In this document: positions 45,151 to 56,090 of the stretch, in pieces
Layout of the letters: every line of letters starts with the position of its first letter
How positions within the stretch are numbered: the first letter of the stretch is position 1
Assembly: GCF_036898095.1 (NCBI RefSeq)
Contig: NC_090729.1
Location: 62,277,436 to 62,341,435, forward strand
Reading direction: 5' to 3'
DNA from: Palaemon carinicauda
Lineage: Eukaryota; Arthropoda; Malacostraca; Decapoda; Palaemonidae
Length of the DNA: 64,000 nt
Translations under genes and position numbers: made by a program
The notes under the pieces: generated by a model
What the model saw: the letters and a program-made list of their open reading frames with translations, nothing else
Told to the model about the DNA's origin: nothing
Databases searched by the model: none

Positions 45151-46199
45151 TAAAGGACAGAAGGGGAAGGGACAGGGTCTTATATTTTACATAGAAAGGT
45201 GGCGGCAGGTATGCCTCCTACTTTCTGCTGTAAATCAAAGAAACATAGTTCCCCATACCGGCGCCGTCTTGGGCGGCAGAGGAATAACGATTCCCTAGTC
45301 TAAGACATGTCTTCTAGTCCACAAGGGAGAAAGGTAGCGGCAACTATACTACCCACTTTCGGTTGTCGACTAGGGAAGCCGAGCTTCCTATTTCAGCAAC
45401 TGTAAAACCGGCAGGGGAATGTCTATTCCCCCATCAGTAGCGTTGTCAGCAACAAGACAGAGTACCCTGAGTTACTATCGTATTTCAAAGCCGGGATGCT
45501 CACGAGCAAAGAAGATCCACAGAAAACACTATTCCAGTCCAGCCGGAGTACACTACACAATAGCAATGACAGAGGATAGGGTTGTCGCTTTGGCTGGCGG
45601 CACTCAGGGGGAAGGAAGGGTTTATCCTCATTTTCTCTAAAAGAGGAGAGTATCAAATTGTGCTAGAAATTCTAAGACATATCTATATCTCCGACCCAAT
45701 GAATAAAACGATACTAGAGGTTAAACGGGGGATAACGTTACTAAAGTATACTAAAACGCGTCAGGCTAGCCTAACTCGAGTCGGGATTTCGGCTACGCTA
45801 ATACCACCGAGGCCCTATGGTATACGATCGAAACGATTTATTCGGAAGATGAAATATTAAATGTGTAAATCTTATCTTCCCTAGTATAATTTTGCCTAAA
45901 TAGCTAGAATTTCTTTATAGCTAAATATCGTGAACGTCGTACTACTAACTAAATAAAGCATTTAAGGCGTACGACAACGGTCCTAAAATGGCCGCCACCA
46001 GTGGTGGTATTGCTCCACTTAACACACCTAAATTATGTTAATTGAATTGCGAGAAAGGAGCCAAGATTTATACACAGGAAAGATTAAATACTCAACTTTC
46101 GAGAGGATGAAGATGCTCGAGATTACATGGTAATATTCCTTGAAAAACAGTAACTACACCGTGCTTAAATGGGTACGTTTAAAGGAATAGCTACGGCAT
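45151..46199. other. DIRS 5' non-coding region
   Basis: GC-richer than the flanks, with reiterated short motifs such as GGCGGCAGG and CCGGC, and no sustained reading frame. By position it is the leader of the minus-strand DIRS. Confidence 0.5.
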
Positions 46200-46509
46200 A
46201 GTAGTACTGGAAGGGGATCTACCGGTTAACCTTGATAACGGCTCCCATTCAATTTCGCCACTCTTCCCACTCAAAGCGTAAAATCTATTTGGGGTGAAGA
46301 TTGCCATGTGTCATATCAAGAAATACGTCCCCTGATATTATGCGATATCCTTAGAAATTATATTAGGGATACTCGCGCCAGGAGTTAGAATTCTGGAAAC
46401 CTGTGGTTAATTCTCTGGGAGTATCACTGTAGCCAAATATCCATTAGAAAGCTACTTAAAGGAACCTTCCATCAGGATGACATTGCTGAGCCCAAAAAGG
46501 AGTCATTAT

Positions 46510-47345
46510 GTCTACAATCAAGTGTTTGTGCATGAGTGCAAAAAGGATAAACTAAGGCATAGTTGTGTGAGGTGAGTTCAGAGATGAACACGATGAGTAG
46601 AGAGGGGAAAAGATGTTGCTCCCATTATTATTATGTGAAATGCTAATTTTTCCCTTGTAAAAGGTATGCACTTTTTGTAATTATAATTTACCTGTTTTAA
46701 TAAAGATTTTATGTTGTTTGATTGTGGTTATCGTTTAAAATTAGAGAATTATTAAGTAAGGTTACAACAATGTTACATGCATTGAACTTGCTCTATGCTA
46801 AGCTTGCATGTGGTTGGAGGAATTGTGCCACCAACTGAGAGTTAATATAAGCAATATTATTCCAAGATTTTTTTAAAGTGTTCGTTCTTGCCTTGTCTAG
46901 CTAAGTATACAGCGTATCCAGTAGGTTAGGTAGGAGTAGAGTATAAGCCTAGGCTACGAATTGCATTTTCTTTGACATAGGACCGTTGTCCTTAATGAAG
47001 ATTTTGTATTTCAGGGTACCAATTTGGAGTGCCTGTTAATGTAAAAGCACTTGCGGAAGTAAAGCATCAAAAAGACCCCAGGAATCAGCGTTTCCCTTAA
47101 CTTCCACTACAAATGAAGATCCGTCAGTCTCCAAGGTCAAGTGCTAATTTCAAATTCAAGACTAGGCTTCCAGTATTAGCCTAACCCCATGAGGTACACG
47201 GTATTAGCCTATGCCAAGGTTTGGGTTGTGATAGATAGACTAGCCTAGAATAAGTTGATTGTCCTAAATTGAATAGTATCCTCCGAATGTATGTCAGGAC
47301 AATAGAAACTTTAATTAACGGTCATTAAAAACATGACAAAATAAT
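46510..47345 (+). mobile_element. Repeat Z copy 2, with conserved intron
   Basis: This is the inverted match of 14399-15432. Donor GTGTGAG|GTGAGTTCAG (junction 46571/46572) and acceptor TTTTGTATTTCAG|GG (junction 47014/47015) frame a 443-bp intron (462 bp in copy 1). The exon after the acceptor has an early stop in the frame that is open in copy 1. The left edge abuts the DIRS terminal repeat. Confidence 0.6.
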
Positions 47346-47389
47346 AAACTGGTTGCCTTCCAGAATCTTACTTTACTTACTTTAATGGC

Positions 47390-48770
47390 TGCCTTTCCGG
47401 TCCCATATAGCAGGAGAACCCTAGTCTGTACAGGACCTCCGCTGTCGTTTTACTTTGTTCGTTTAGAGTATTTATCGTTTCAGATAACGTATTGTTCATT
47501 TACTGTTAAATTGTCACTATTGTATGATTTTTTAGATAATGAATGTTTCGTTGGAGCTTATCTTATAGTCTCTGGGCCGCATATTTAAAGGCTCTAGGAC
47601 CTAATGTGTACATATATTTAGGTTCCAACAGTTTCAAGCCATCTGTAACTATTCTCGTGTCAACACGATTTGTTGGCTGTACAATATATACCAAATCTCT
47701 TGAGTATTTTGGACGAATGGTTCTGATATCTTGGTGGGTTATTATAGTTTTTTTTAAATTCAATTCTTGCTTTAATCAGCAGCCAGTGTATATCGATTAA
47801 TATAGGGGTGATCCTTTCTCTAGGTGGGACACATTTTATCAGTCTTGCTCTTCTGTTTATCATGTGTAATTTCTTAAGTTGTACTCTTGGTAAATTGTAA
47901 TATATAGAGTTGCAGTAGTCGATCATGGTAATAACAGTTTATCACAAGTTTCTTTACAGAATTTTCGTCTAGGTACATTTCTATAAACGCAATATTTCTT
48001 AGATGATAACCAGCTATTTTTATTACATTATTTATTCGGGCATTTAGACAGGTTAGAGTCAAGAAATACACCTAGATCTCAAACTTTACTAGATAATGGC
48101 ACTGAGTCATTATTTATGTTCGTTTGAATATCACCCAAATTTCTCACTCTGTTTCTCTTACCCACCACCATGAATTCAGTTTTGTTCTCACTTAATTTTA
48201 GTTGTTTAAATGTCATCCATTCTCTAACACTCAAAGATTCGGTTTAGAGCTTCAGTAGTGACATATATATCATTTATGGGGAACTAAAATTGTACGTCAT
48301 CTGCAAATAGTTTGAACTTCACGCCCTACCTTTGAAGCGTTCTCGATAGACCAATAGTATAGATGTTGAATAAGATTGGGCAAGGTACAATCCGCTGGGG
48401 TAACCATCTGTTTAAGAGTTCATATGATGAATAAGAGTATCCAATTTGTACACGGTATTTTCTACCAACTAAGTAGTCTTTTAGGTACTCGAAGGCTTGG
48501 TCTTTAACGCCGATGGACCGTAAATCAGTTAGTAGCAGTTCATGCACAACTCTATCAAAAGCAGCACTGAGATCAAGCAGTATTAAGATACTACATTTAT
48601 TTTCATCCATCATTTCCAGCATATCATTTACAACAGAGCAGAAGGTGGAGATACTTTTTTCTAACCTTCCTACAATATCAATGTAAACTCTCGTCCAACA
48701 TTTTAGATCCGAAATAGGGCCCAAGAGCGAAATGGCTTTAGTCAAGAAAACAAAATTAGGCATGTAAATA
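47390..48770 (-). pseudogene. CR1/L2-like LINE reverse transcriptase
   Basis: From 48763 down: CSILILLDLSAAFDRVVHELLL (first catalytic Asp), DYLVGRKYRVQIG, then CPILFNIYTIGL, a FADDVQ box near 48290, a thumb with NKTEFMVVGKRNRVRNLG and DLGVFLDSNLS, and the C-terminal MIDYCNSIYYNLPRVQLKKLHMI, ITPILIDIHWLLIKARIEFK, GPRAFKYAAQRL. The series 'DYCNSL..LP', 'HWLPIKARI' and 'R.FKYAAPRLWN' is characteristic of the CR1/L2 side of LINEs. Stops and frameshifts are throughout. No endonuclease is present, so the copy is 5'-truncated. Confidence 0.85.
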
Positions 48771-49010
48771 ATTTAGTCACATGTGGAGTATTTGAGTGAA
48801 GTTTGTGAACTTCAACGCCAAAGTTATTGTTAGGGTGTTGTGTCCTTCAGTGATTATATAGTGCTCTTATCCACTCAGCTAATTCTTTGTTGCATGTTGT
48901 AGAGAGAAAAATTGGTTCCCACTCAGATTCATCGAAATAGAAGTTCTTCAGAGAAGATTTATCCTAACGTATACTTCAGTATTAATAACCACCCTAAAGA
49001 AAGAATATTG
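48690..49010 (+). repeat. Dispersed repeat X, partial copy 4
   Basis: Carries CCAACATTTTAGATCCGAAA, CAGTGATTATATAGTGCTCT and TTGGTTCCCACTCAGATTCA in X order. Its end resembles 57000-57190 most. Confidence 0.7.
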
Positions 49011-49814
49011 CTATTATATTTTTTTTCATGGGTTTATAAACCTTTTAATTTAATATGAAATGCTCTGGTGATATCTAGATTAGCTCTATATACAGTATTA
49101 TTAATATGATCCATGGTATATTTCCCTTCACATTAGACATTTTGTGTATTTCTATACTTAAGCTATATCTTTTTTGTAACATTCTATGATCATGCTATAT
49201 CTTCTCAATATATATCAGTAGTTAAAGGCTAAGAGACTGTCCGTTTAAGATGGGTTGTGGAGTTCTACATTTACTGTATTTCCCGTTTGTTGCAATTTGA
49301 TCTCTTATAGTCAACGTAAGGTTTTATTCAAGGGCTGTGTTGTCACTTACCCCTTGCAAAAGTCTATAGAATACGTCAATTTTTGTCGACTTTCCTTCGT
49401 GGTGAGTATACGACCAGTACCAGTACGATGAGGACAGGGAAGTGGGGAATATTTGGAAAGGATAAGTACCCCTGGATACAATCCAGTTTATAGCCTGAGG
49501 GCAGGTACCTGGGATGGGAAAGGAGAAGGGAAAAGGGGGGGGGGGGGGGAATGAAGTACAGGGAAAGAATAAAAGAGAGGGGCAGACCCTCATGCGACAT
49601 TAGATAGTAGTAGAGTTATTTCAAGACAGGAAGAGACAGGAAGGAATAGGAAAGGTTTTTTGGTTCATGCCAAGCAAAAGGACACCAATCGACTGTCACC
49701 ATTACATTGATTGAGTGACTGTCACCATTATGTTGTTTGAGTAGGGTATGATGGTTAATGAAGGTTTTTTTCTTTTTTTAAGGTGATGAAGTAATGTTTA
49801 AATGAAATTACAAT
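49011..49814. other. No supported gene; G run
   Basis: A run of 14 G lies at 49536-49549. The proline/phenylalanine-rich minus-strand frames at 49324-49600 are composition effects. A block at 49328 repeats 30536 and 26894. Confidence 0.5.
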
Positions 49815-50460
49815 TTAATTGCAAAATGAATCTATAATGAAATCAATCAGATTAAATGAATCTGGGCCTAGGAGGATCGCAATTGATCCCAGGCTCCAGC
49901 CTCTTCCACCAATAATGGTCACGAGCATGTTCAGTAGTGAGAGTTCTAGTTCGGGTGCAAAGGTCGTCATCGTCTGAAGCAAGTTTGTCCCAGGTTTTCT
50001 GGCCAAGCCTGTGAAACCGGACATTAAGAGGCTCCAATTTGGAATGAGCATGTAAATCCCTAATTGTATTGTAATAGGGAGGGCTCTCTTTGTAGGCTCT
50101 CCTCAAAGCCCTATTTTGAATTGCCTGCATTTTATTAAGGGAAGTTTTGCTGATTGCTCCAAATATTATGGTGGGGTACTCTAACTGTGGCCTTACTAAA
50201 GATTTATATAAACGGAGTTGAGTTTTAGTTGATAAGTATTTAAATTGTAGCAATTTATCAAAAGTTTTTCTAGAAACAGCTATTCTGTCTTGACGTGTGA
50301 AAGTATACCTGATTTCTTAAAGTTACACCCAAGTATTGTGGCCTTTTGTTTGAATGGAATTCTAACATTGTCAACAATGATTTCTGCAGGACTGCGAGCT
50401 GAAATGGGGAGGAGCTGGAATTTGTTCAAGTTTGTTGTTATTTTCCATTTCTTTTCGTAA
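49815..50460 (-). pseudogene. Jockey-like LINE RT C-terminal region
   Basis: The 50253-49852 frame (133 aa) has the hallmark LRLYKSLVRPQLEYPTIIFG, then MQAIQNRALRRAYKESPPYYN and DLHAHSKLEPLNVRFHRLGQK, i.e. the end of a LINE ORF2. Upstream, in shifted frames to 50460, is NKFQLLPISARSPAEIIV, the thumb entry. No palm or endonuclease is present. This is a 5'-truncated copy that ends in an AT-rich tail near 49815. Confidence 0.82.
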
Positions 50461-50529
50461 TTATTTACTTTTTGTATTTCCCTGTTTTAATTTGCAGCAT
50501 GCGTTTGTTCATGGATTAAGAAAAAAATA

Positions 50530-51308
50530 TTAACATTATCTTGATTATTTCTAATCATTTATGCAAATGACTGAAGAATTGAATTTTTTTTCCAGACATT
50601 TTGAAAAGTAATTTATTATTTTATTAAACATATCAAAAATATTATTTTTTAAAGTTCCTATAATTGGATTTCTATTTTAGACTGTTTTTTTTTTCTTTTA
50701 CATCAAGAAATATTTGGAATAGTTCAGAATTGTAGAGCATTGGGACTACCAGGATTATCCTATATTTTTTTTTTATTATTCTTTTCAAATTTAAGTATAT
50801 ACTACCTCACCGGTTCAATCTTCAATCTGGATTTATCTCAATCTTTATTTACGAGGAGGTCTGTAATCTTAATTATCTTTATTTTCTTTTTCCTGAACTC
50901 TTGGTCCTCGTGAGAAGAGAAAAGCAAAGCCCTGGTTGGTCAGGTCATCCATTTCTAGCTTTTGTCTTCTTTAGGTTACTTTGATAAACGAACATCTGAA
51001 AACTTATAGATTGACATATTTAAAATACGAACCTCCTTTTATTTGAGGTTTTATGTGTTCGTAATATAATCATCTTGTTACGGGACAGTTATACTCGAGA
51101 TAATGAAGAGAGTAATTGGATTTACAGTGTAAGTTTTTTTTTCCTTTTTCTTTGAAGGTGAAGATTCATATTATAACTTTCTTATAATACATTCCTGGTC
51201 CCATCCACCGTCTTCAGCAATATTGTCTATATTAACATAAATTCCTGTTCAGTATTTCAATGGCATCGCCAAAATAGTTCTTGAGAATGAGATGACTTTA
51301 GTTATGCT
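50530..51308 (+). repeat. Dispersed repeat X, copy 5, left part
   Basis: Matches 1449-2210. It is interrupted at TTTAGTTATGCT (51308) by the LINE at 51309-53731 and resumes at 53742. Confidence 0.85.
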
Positions 51309-51408
51309 CAGTGTTCGCTTAGACTCGGTGCTGTGAACAACTCCTCTGGATTATAATCATCGTAACCTACCGAAATTTTCACTGTGATTCCCGTAGAGTT
51401 CAACCACA

Positions 51409-53085
51409 ATGTCCGTTGCTCATATGGGAAACAAGGCATGGAGTTTCTATCCACTTAAAAGTCGTCATTGTGAAGACTACTTCAATGGCCAAGTTTGTGA
51501 CTGTGATAGCTGTTTAGCTTACCAGGAGCGCCGAGCTGAGATCTTTAGAGCCTTAGCAACAAGGAACCTTAATCCGAATCAGGAAGTACAAAATCACCAT
51601 GTCTGCTGTAACTGTGAAGGTTGCAAAGATGCTTGTGATAAAATCATTGAGTATAATACATGGGCTCATGCCATGGATAAAAAGAACAAAAGGAAGAAGA
51701 CTTCTGCCCAATCTTCACCAATGCCAGAATTAGCCCCAACATCACCTATTGTGACTCCAAGGACTGAGAGCACAGACTGGTCCTTGTCTGTCCCTACAAC
51801 TCCTCAGCAATCAGGTGCAACAGCAGTCATTCCTTCTACCTACGAGCCTGAGTCCTCCAATGCCATGGAGACCGAACAAGGGGCCCACTCCACCGACTGC
51901 AACTGCACAGACTGCCTCCAGACACTCCTGCAAGAAGCCACTGCCATACAAGAAAACATCCCAGCTACACAGCCAAAGAAGCCTCTGCCAAAGTTTCGAC
52001 TTTCACAGGCAAACAATGAACTCTCTTATGCCTCTGTTGCTGCCATGGCTGCTAAGCCTGGCATGAAACTCACTGCAAGACCTAACAGGAAAGGTGACCT
52101 TATCATCTATCCCAAGGACATTGAGACAGCCAGATTCCTTCAGGAAGACTCCACCTTAACACTGCTGGATCCTGCTTTTATCAGGAAGAAGGCAGTCATT
52201 ACCAGGTATCCTGTGACGATGCCTATCTCCATTGTAACCTCGTGCAGCAATATTGACTGTGCTGTTCGCTGCACAAGCAAGGATGACGTTCCTGTTAGAC
52301 GCCTAATTGCCACCTTTATAGGTCCAGTTCCTTCCAAACTGGACTTAGGAGTCTGGGGTACTTTCCCCATCGAAGAATATACACCTGAGCCCCTTCGATG
52401 CTACAGATGCCAACGCTTTGGACATCATAAAGAAGAATGCAGAGGCCCCATTATCTGTGGTATCTGCAGCCAGCGACATAGCACAGAAGTGTGCATAAAG
52501 GCCCATAAAGAAGGGCGACAAACCACATCCAAGTGCCCCAATTGTTCCAAGCCACACCATGCTTGGAATAAGCGCTGCCCAGAGCGTCTCAAGAGGATAG
52601 CAGCTATGAAGAATACATCCTCTTCAAACCAAAACAAACCAGCTTCATCCCAGCCACCTAAAGAACAGAGAACTCCTCGCCAGAGAAGACCAACTCAGCC
52701 AACTCCTGCTCCTACTTCTACATCTACAATAGCTCCTGCATCTACACCTACAACTGCTCCTAAAAAGGACCAGCAACGACCTGCAACTGTTCCTAAGAAA
52801 GATCAGCACCGACCTGCAACTGCTCCCCAAAGGGACCAACAACGACCTACAACTGTTCCTAAGAAGGATCAGCACCGACCTGCAACTGCTCCCCAAAGGG
52901 ACCAGCAACGACCTTCATCCTCTTCCCCTTCCCAAACCTTGACTCAAGCAATTGAGTCTCTCACCTTGCAAGACCTCATACCTATCGCCTTCCAGATCCT
53001 TACCAAAGTCCTCTCCCTCTCATCAACCTCCACCTTCCAGCAACTCCTGCAACAGTTCCAGTTCTCAGCCACTGAGCAGAGATAA
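51409..53085 (+). CDS. LINE ORF1 protein, intact, three CxCxxC motifs and three zinc knuckles
   Basis: A gag-like RNA-binding protein of 558 aa with no interruption. Order: N-terminal module (1-95) with CDCDSC (residue ~30) and CNCEGC (~67); a basic KKNKRKK patch; a Ser/Pro/Thr-rich linker; CNCTDC (~164); a conserved globular part (about 190-330: KLTARPNRKGDLIIYPKD...IETARFL, like the RRM-like fold of Jockey/I ORF1s); then CCHC-type knuckles CYRCQRFGHHKEEC, CGICSQRHSTEVC and CPNCSKPHHAWNKRC; a Pro-rich tail with five 11-residue repeats (PKKDQ.RPAT.); and a C-terminal hydrophobic segment. The start is the first ATG after the conserved 5' UTR. The sister copy at 1-1322 has one nonsense change. 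It is likely of recent origin. Confidence 0.92.
   Translation: MSVAHMGNKAWSFYPLKSRHCEDYFNGQVCDCDSCLAYQERRAEIFRALATRNLNPNQEVQNHHVCCNCEGCKDACDKIIEYNTWAHAMDKKNKRKKTSAQSSPMPELAPTSPIVTPRTESTDWSLSVPTTPQQSGATAVIPSTYEPESSNAMETEQGAHSTDCNCTDCLQTLLQEATAIQENIPATQPKKPLPKFRLSQANNELSYASVAAMAAKPGMKLTARPNRKGDLIIYPKDIETARFLQEDSTLTLLDPAFIRKKAVITRYPVTMPISIVTSCSNIDCAVRCTSKDDVPVRRLIATFIGPVPSKLDLGVWGTFPIEEYTPEPLRCYRCQRFGHHKEECRGPIICGICSQRHSTEVCIKAHKEGRQTTSKCPNCSKPHHAWNKRCPERLKRIAAMKNTSSSNQNKPASSQPPKEQRTPRQRRPTQPTPAPTSTSTIAPASTPTTAPKKDQQRPATVPKKDQHRPATAPQRDQQRPTTVPKKDQHRPATAPQRDQQRPSSSSPSQTLTQAIESLTLQDLIPIAFQILTKVLSLSSTSTFQQLLQQFQFSATEQR
52759..52923 (+). repeat. 33-bp coding minisatellite in ORF1
   Basis: Five 33-bp units encode PKKDQQRPATV, PKKDQHRPATA, PQRDQQRPTTV, PKKDQHRPATA and PQRDQQRPSSS. 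Units 2-3 and 4-5 pair best, so the recent expansion step was 66 bp. Confidence 0.92.
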
Positions 53086-53741
53086 TCCTTCCCTACTTGC
53101 AATCCTTCCCTTCCCAATTCCCTATTCCTAAATGGAGAATAGTTATTACAAGGCTGTCTTCCTCATAAGGAAACAGCTCTTGTTTTTCCTGTCTCCCACC
53201 CTCTTTCCCTGTTAACCCTCCTCTTACCCTATCCTTAGGGGGCCTTACTCGTGCCAGCTGACCGAGCGCAGCACAGTTTTGGCCCCCTCCCCCTTTTCCA
53301 CCACAAAGAGCAGGAATAAACTTCTTTGTTTAAACCTACTCCTTTACTCTCCTACTAAAATTTCCTTCACTCCTCTCCCAGTCTCTTTTACTTACTGGGA
53401 CTTACTACTATCAATACTTTATCCTCTTACTAAAAACTTTCTTTCGTGGACCTAAAAGGGAGACCCCCTTTTCGGGTTACTATCTACCCCTTGTCACGTC
53501 TTGTACCATTCCATTCCATTCCATCATTCATTTATCATCCTTACATATCATTTCCTTTACCTATCCCTAACCTGACATTCCTTTTCCTATTATTACCTAA
53601 CGTTCCTTTTACTAATACAAATTTTACTCCTTGGAGTATACCTTTTACAAACCCAATCCTATTACGGGCTGCCCAAAGGCAAGAGCCCGTGTCATGCTAT
53701 ATGCATGGCAATCTACACACACACACACACATAGTTATGCT

Positions 53742-54070
53742 AAAATTATTTAGTCACGTATGAAGTTTTATAAGTCTTCACAGATGATGAAGCTTTTTTC
53801 TAGCCAGGGTGTATTACCCTTTCAGTGATTATATAGTGCTCTTATCCCCTCGATTCATTCTTTGTTGCAAGTTTAGCCAGACATTCCGGGAGCAACAACT
53901 ATTTCCCACCCAGATTCAATTAAAAATCTATATTCTCAGTAGAATTGTTTTATCGTATGATTTTGCGGTCTTTTGTCTCTCATGAATGACGAGACGTGAA
54001 GGTCAGGCAAATAGCATAAGAGAATATATCACAAGAGCAGAAGAAACTATAAGATATAGACAATTAGACA
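53742..54070 (+). repeat. Dispersed repeat X, copy 5, right part
   Basis: Continues X after the LINE insertion (AAAATTATTTAGTCACG...), includes CAGTGATTATATAGTGCTCT, and ends in the REGQAN..REYITRAEETIR reading that leads into LINE G. Confidence 0.8.
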
Positions 54071-55432
54071 GGATAGAGTAGTGGACCTCATAATAAAAGA
54101 GTCCACATAAGAGAAATTGTAAAAGATAGAGGAAAAACCATGGATGAACGATGAAATATTGAGAGGAACAAAGAAAAGGAAGAAACTAAACAGAAAAAAA
54201 GAAATGAGATTATTTGGATGTAAAAAAAAAAAAAGTTTTAGAGGATAGAAGGGATCTAAAGAAGAGAGAAGTGCAAGAAAGGATAAAGAAGAAAATTACT
54301 TTATTTCGAAAAAGGAAACAAGAGAAAAAGGGATTAAAAATAGAAACAAAATTAAACTGGGAAAACATTGACAGAACAAGGAGCAGACAGAAAGCCAATG
54401 GTAAGGTAATATAACTTTATAGGGAGCAATGAACTAAGCCAGATAATAAAGAAACAAAAGAGAAATTATTCCAATACTGGAAAACCATATATTGTAAGCA
54501 TAAAAATAAATTAAAATTAGTATGGAATGAAGAAAAACGTAATGAATACGAAAATGAAATAGCGCAATAGAAAGACATTACAAGGATAGACATACTTAAA
54601 GGACAACTCTGACCTTGTGATGGTAACATAAAGGAAAATAAAACCAAATGAAAATCCTACAATCATATGAGAAGAAGTACAGAATTGCCTGGGAAAACTA
54701 TAGGCAAAATCAGTAGCAGAAACGGATGGCCTTAAACCTGAGCTCTTCATGGCACTAGGAAAAAAGCAAAACATGTCTTGAAACCTTACAGAAAAGTTAC
54801 CAAAATGGATTATATGAAAAAGGAAAACCATTTATGTGGAGGATGTCAACAACAAAGAGGATTGAAAAGAAAAGAAGGCCAATGGCAAAAAACCTAAGTC
54901 CTATAGTTCTATTGAATATTTCATATAAAATATTTATGATGATGATGAAAGAGGAAATAGAAAATCACTTAGGAGTAGATGAGGAAGATAATGATTGCCC
55001 AGCAGGATTTACAAGAGGAAGAAGGATGAAGGACATTATTTTTATATTACATTATTATGTGGAAAAGAACTATAGAAACAAGAAACCCCTAATAGTAACT
55101 GCAATAGATTTTAGTAAAGCATTTGGCTCTGTAAAAAGGGAGGTATTAATAGGAGTTTTAAAAGAATATCGAATTAACACCAAAATCATAACTGCAATTG
55201 CAAATATTTATCTAGGAGATACTACGGGTATTGACTTCGGATAAGGTATATAACAAGAAATTGAGGTTAAGATTAAAACAGGGTACACAGCGTTAACTTC
55301 ACTTTTTCATCCAATTACGTATATTGTCATGAAGAAAATAGAATAGGAAGGAAATTCATAACCGCGGGCTGACGTCATCGATGACGTAACCGCTAGCGCG
55401 GGAATCAAGCGAAGTGAAAACAAACCAGAGCA

Positions 55433-55505
55433 ATGGCTTACGATTACGTTAATTCTTTGGATGGAGCTGCTAAAACACGTTACAATATAAAGTTAAATGC
55501 TTCAG
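55433..55505 (+). pseudogene. First exon of unknown protein (candidate YqaJ-associated gene)
   Basis: The ATG at 55433 opens 24 codons (MAYDYVNSLDGAAKTRYNIK..) that end exactly at a consensus donor, CAG|GTGAGTAA (55505/55506). The '..SL...AK.RY..KL' pattern reminds me of N-termini of YqaJ-domain proteins carried by some THAP transposons, but that is recollection. No downstream exon is in the element. Confidence 0.4.
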
Positions 55506-55609
55506 GTGAGTAATAAGATATAAAATACAACTGTTCTAACTTCTAACGACACTTGCAAGTTGAAAATGATGATAAACAATAATTATTTTGAACTGTTTAC
55601 AGCACACAA

Positions 55610-56090
55610 GTGAGGTGTATTACTGCTGGCCTCATAAACCAATCGCCTTCTCTTGTCATTTCGTTCATACTTCTCAAGTTGTCGTTTGGCAAATTGGCAT
55701 AGCTGTCTTTCTTGAAAGGCAGTATGCATGGAATGTAGTCTGGGTGTTCTTTCTCAGTCACGTTGGGTTTACCTGTATTTTGGCAATTTAATATAAATTC
55801 ATAATGAACACCAATAGACATACTGTTGGAACACCAACCACCAGAATGTTAAATTTTATTAAAATATGTTAAATTTCATAAATACCTGAGATAAAGTGTT
55901 CACTTCAAATAACCCGACTCTTTAGTGGGGACCATTTGTGTCCATTTGGATTCATTTGCTGGCATGCTGCAAGCCACTTATCCCTTCTATCCGGGCTTCT
56001 GCTACGACTGGGGAACTTGTAAAAATGCAACATCTTTCCTTGCATCATATTGTGATTCTTGCAGTTGAAAATAACACATGATGAAGGCAT
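55610..56090 (-). pseudogene. THAP DNA-binding domain in two exons
   Basis: THAP is the C2CH zinc-binding, site-specific DNA-binding domain of P-element-type and related transposases. Minus strand from 56090: MPSSCVIFNCKNHN then LHFYKFP, WLAACQQMN and KWSPLKSR, which gives the C-x4-C pair, the FP motif and the Trp. After about 120 bp, the frame at about 55790-55600 gives GKPNVTEKEHPDYIPCILPF, the usual segment that follows the C-x2-H part of THAP. The C-x2-H pair itself falls at the junction and appears frame-damaged. The exact splice sites are uncertain (weak donor near 55912, acceptor CCAACAG near 55824). Confidence 0.75.

Larger units (their letters stand above)
39061..46500 (-). mobile_element. 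DIRS retrotransposon, near full-length, decayed
   Basis: The right terminal block at 39061-39400 recurs inverted at 46200-46500 (shared CCAGAATTCTAACTCCTGG and TATCGCATAATATCAGGGGA). Between them, on the minus strand, lie 5' non-coding DNA (46200-45150), gag, RT-RNase H, and tyrosine recombinase in the usual DIRS order. The internal complementary repeat is at 39500-39590. Every coding region carries stops or frameshifts. Its left end is next to repeat Z copy 2. Confidence 0.85.
51309..53731 (+). mobile_element. ORF1-only LINE (2.4 kb) with target duplication
   Basis: The element starts CAGTGTTCGCTTAGACTCGG, has a 100-bp 5' UTR, one 558-codon ORF1, a ~640-bp pyrimidine-rich 3' region and a (CA)n tail. 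A 10-bp duplication TAGTTATGCT flanks it (51299-51308 and 53732-53741), inside repeat X. There is no endonuclease or RT between ORF1 and the tail. The 3' end has a hairpin-forming GGGCTGCCCAAAGGCAAGAG near 53668-53687. It resembles in layout the mammalian HAL1 ('half-a-LINE') class, so mobility would depend on a partner's RT. Confidence 0.85.

Noticed and set aside
49324..49600. Two overlapping Pro/Phe-rich minus frames
   Set aside because: They are driven by a G run and pyrimidine-rich composition, with no family motif and no conservation.
52645..52908. Minus-strand frame with repeated LGSSCRSVL
   Set aside because: It is the antisense of the 33-bp coding minisatellite of ORF1.
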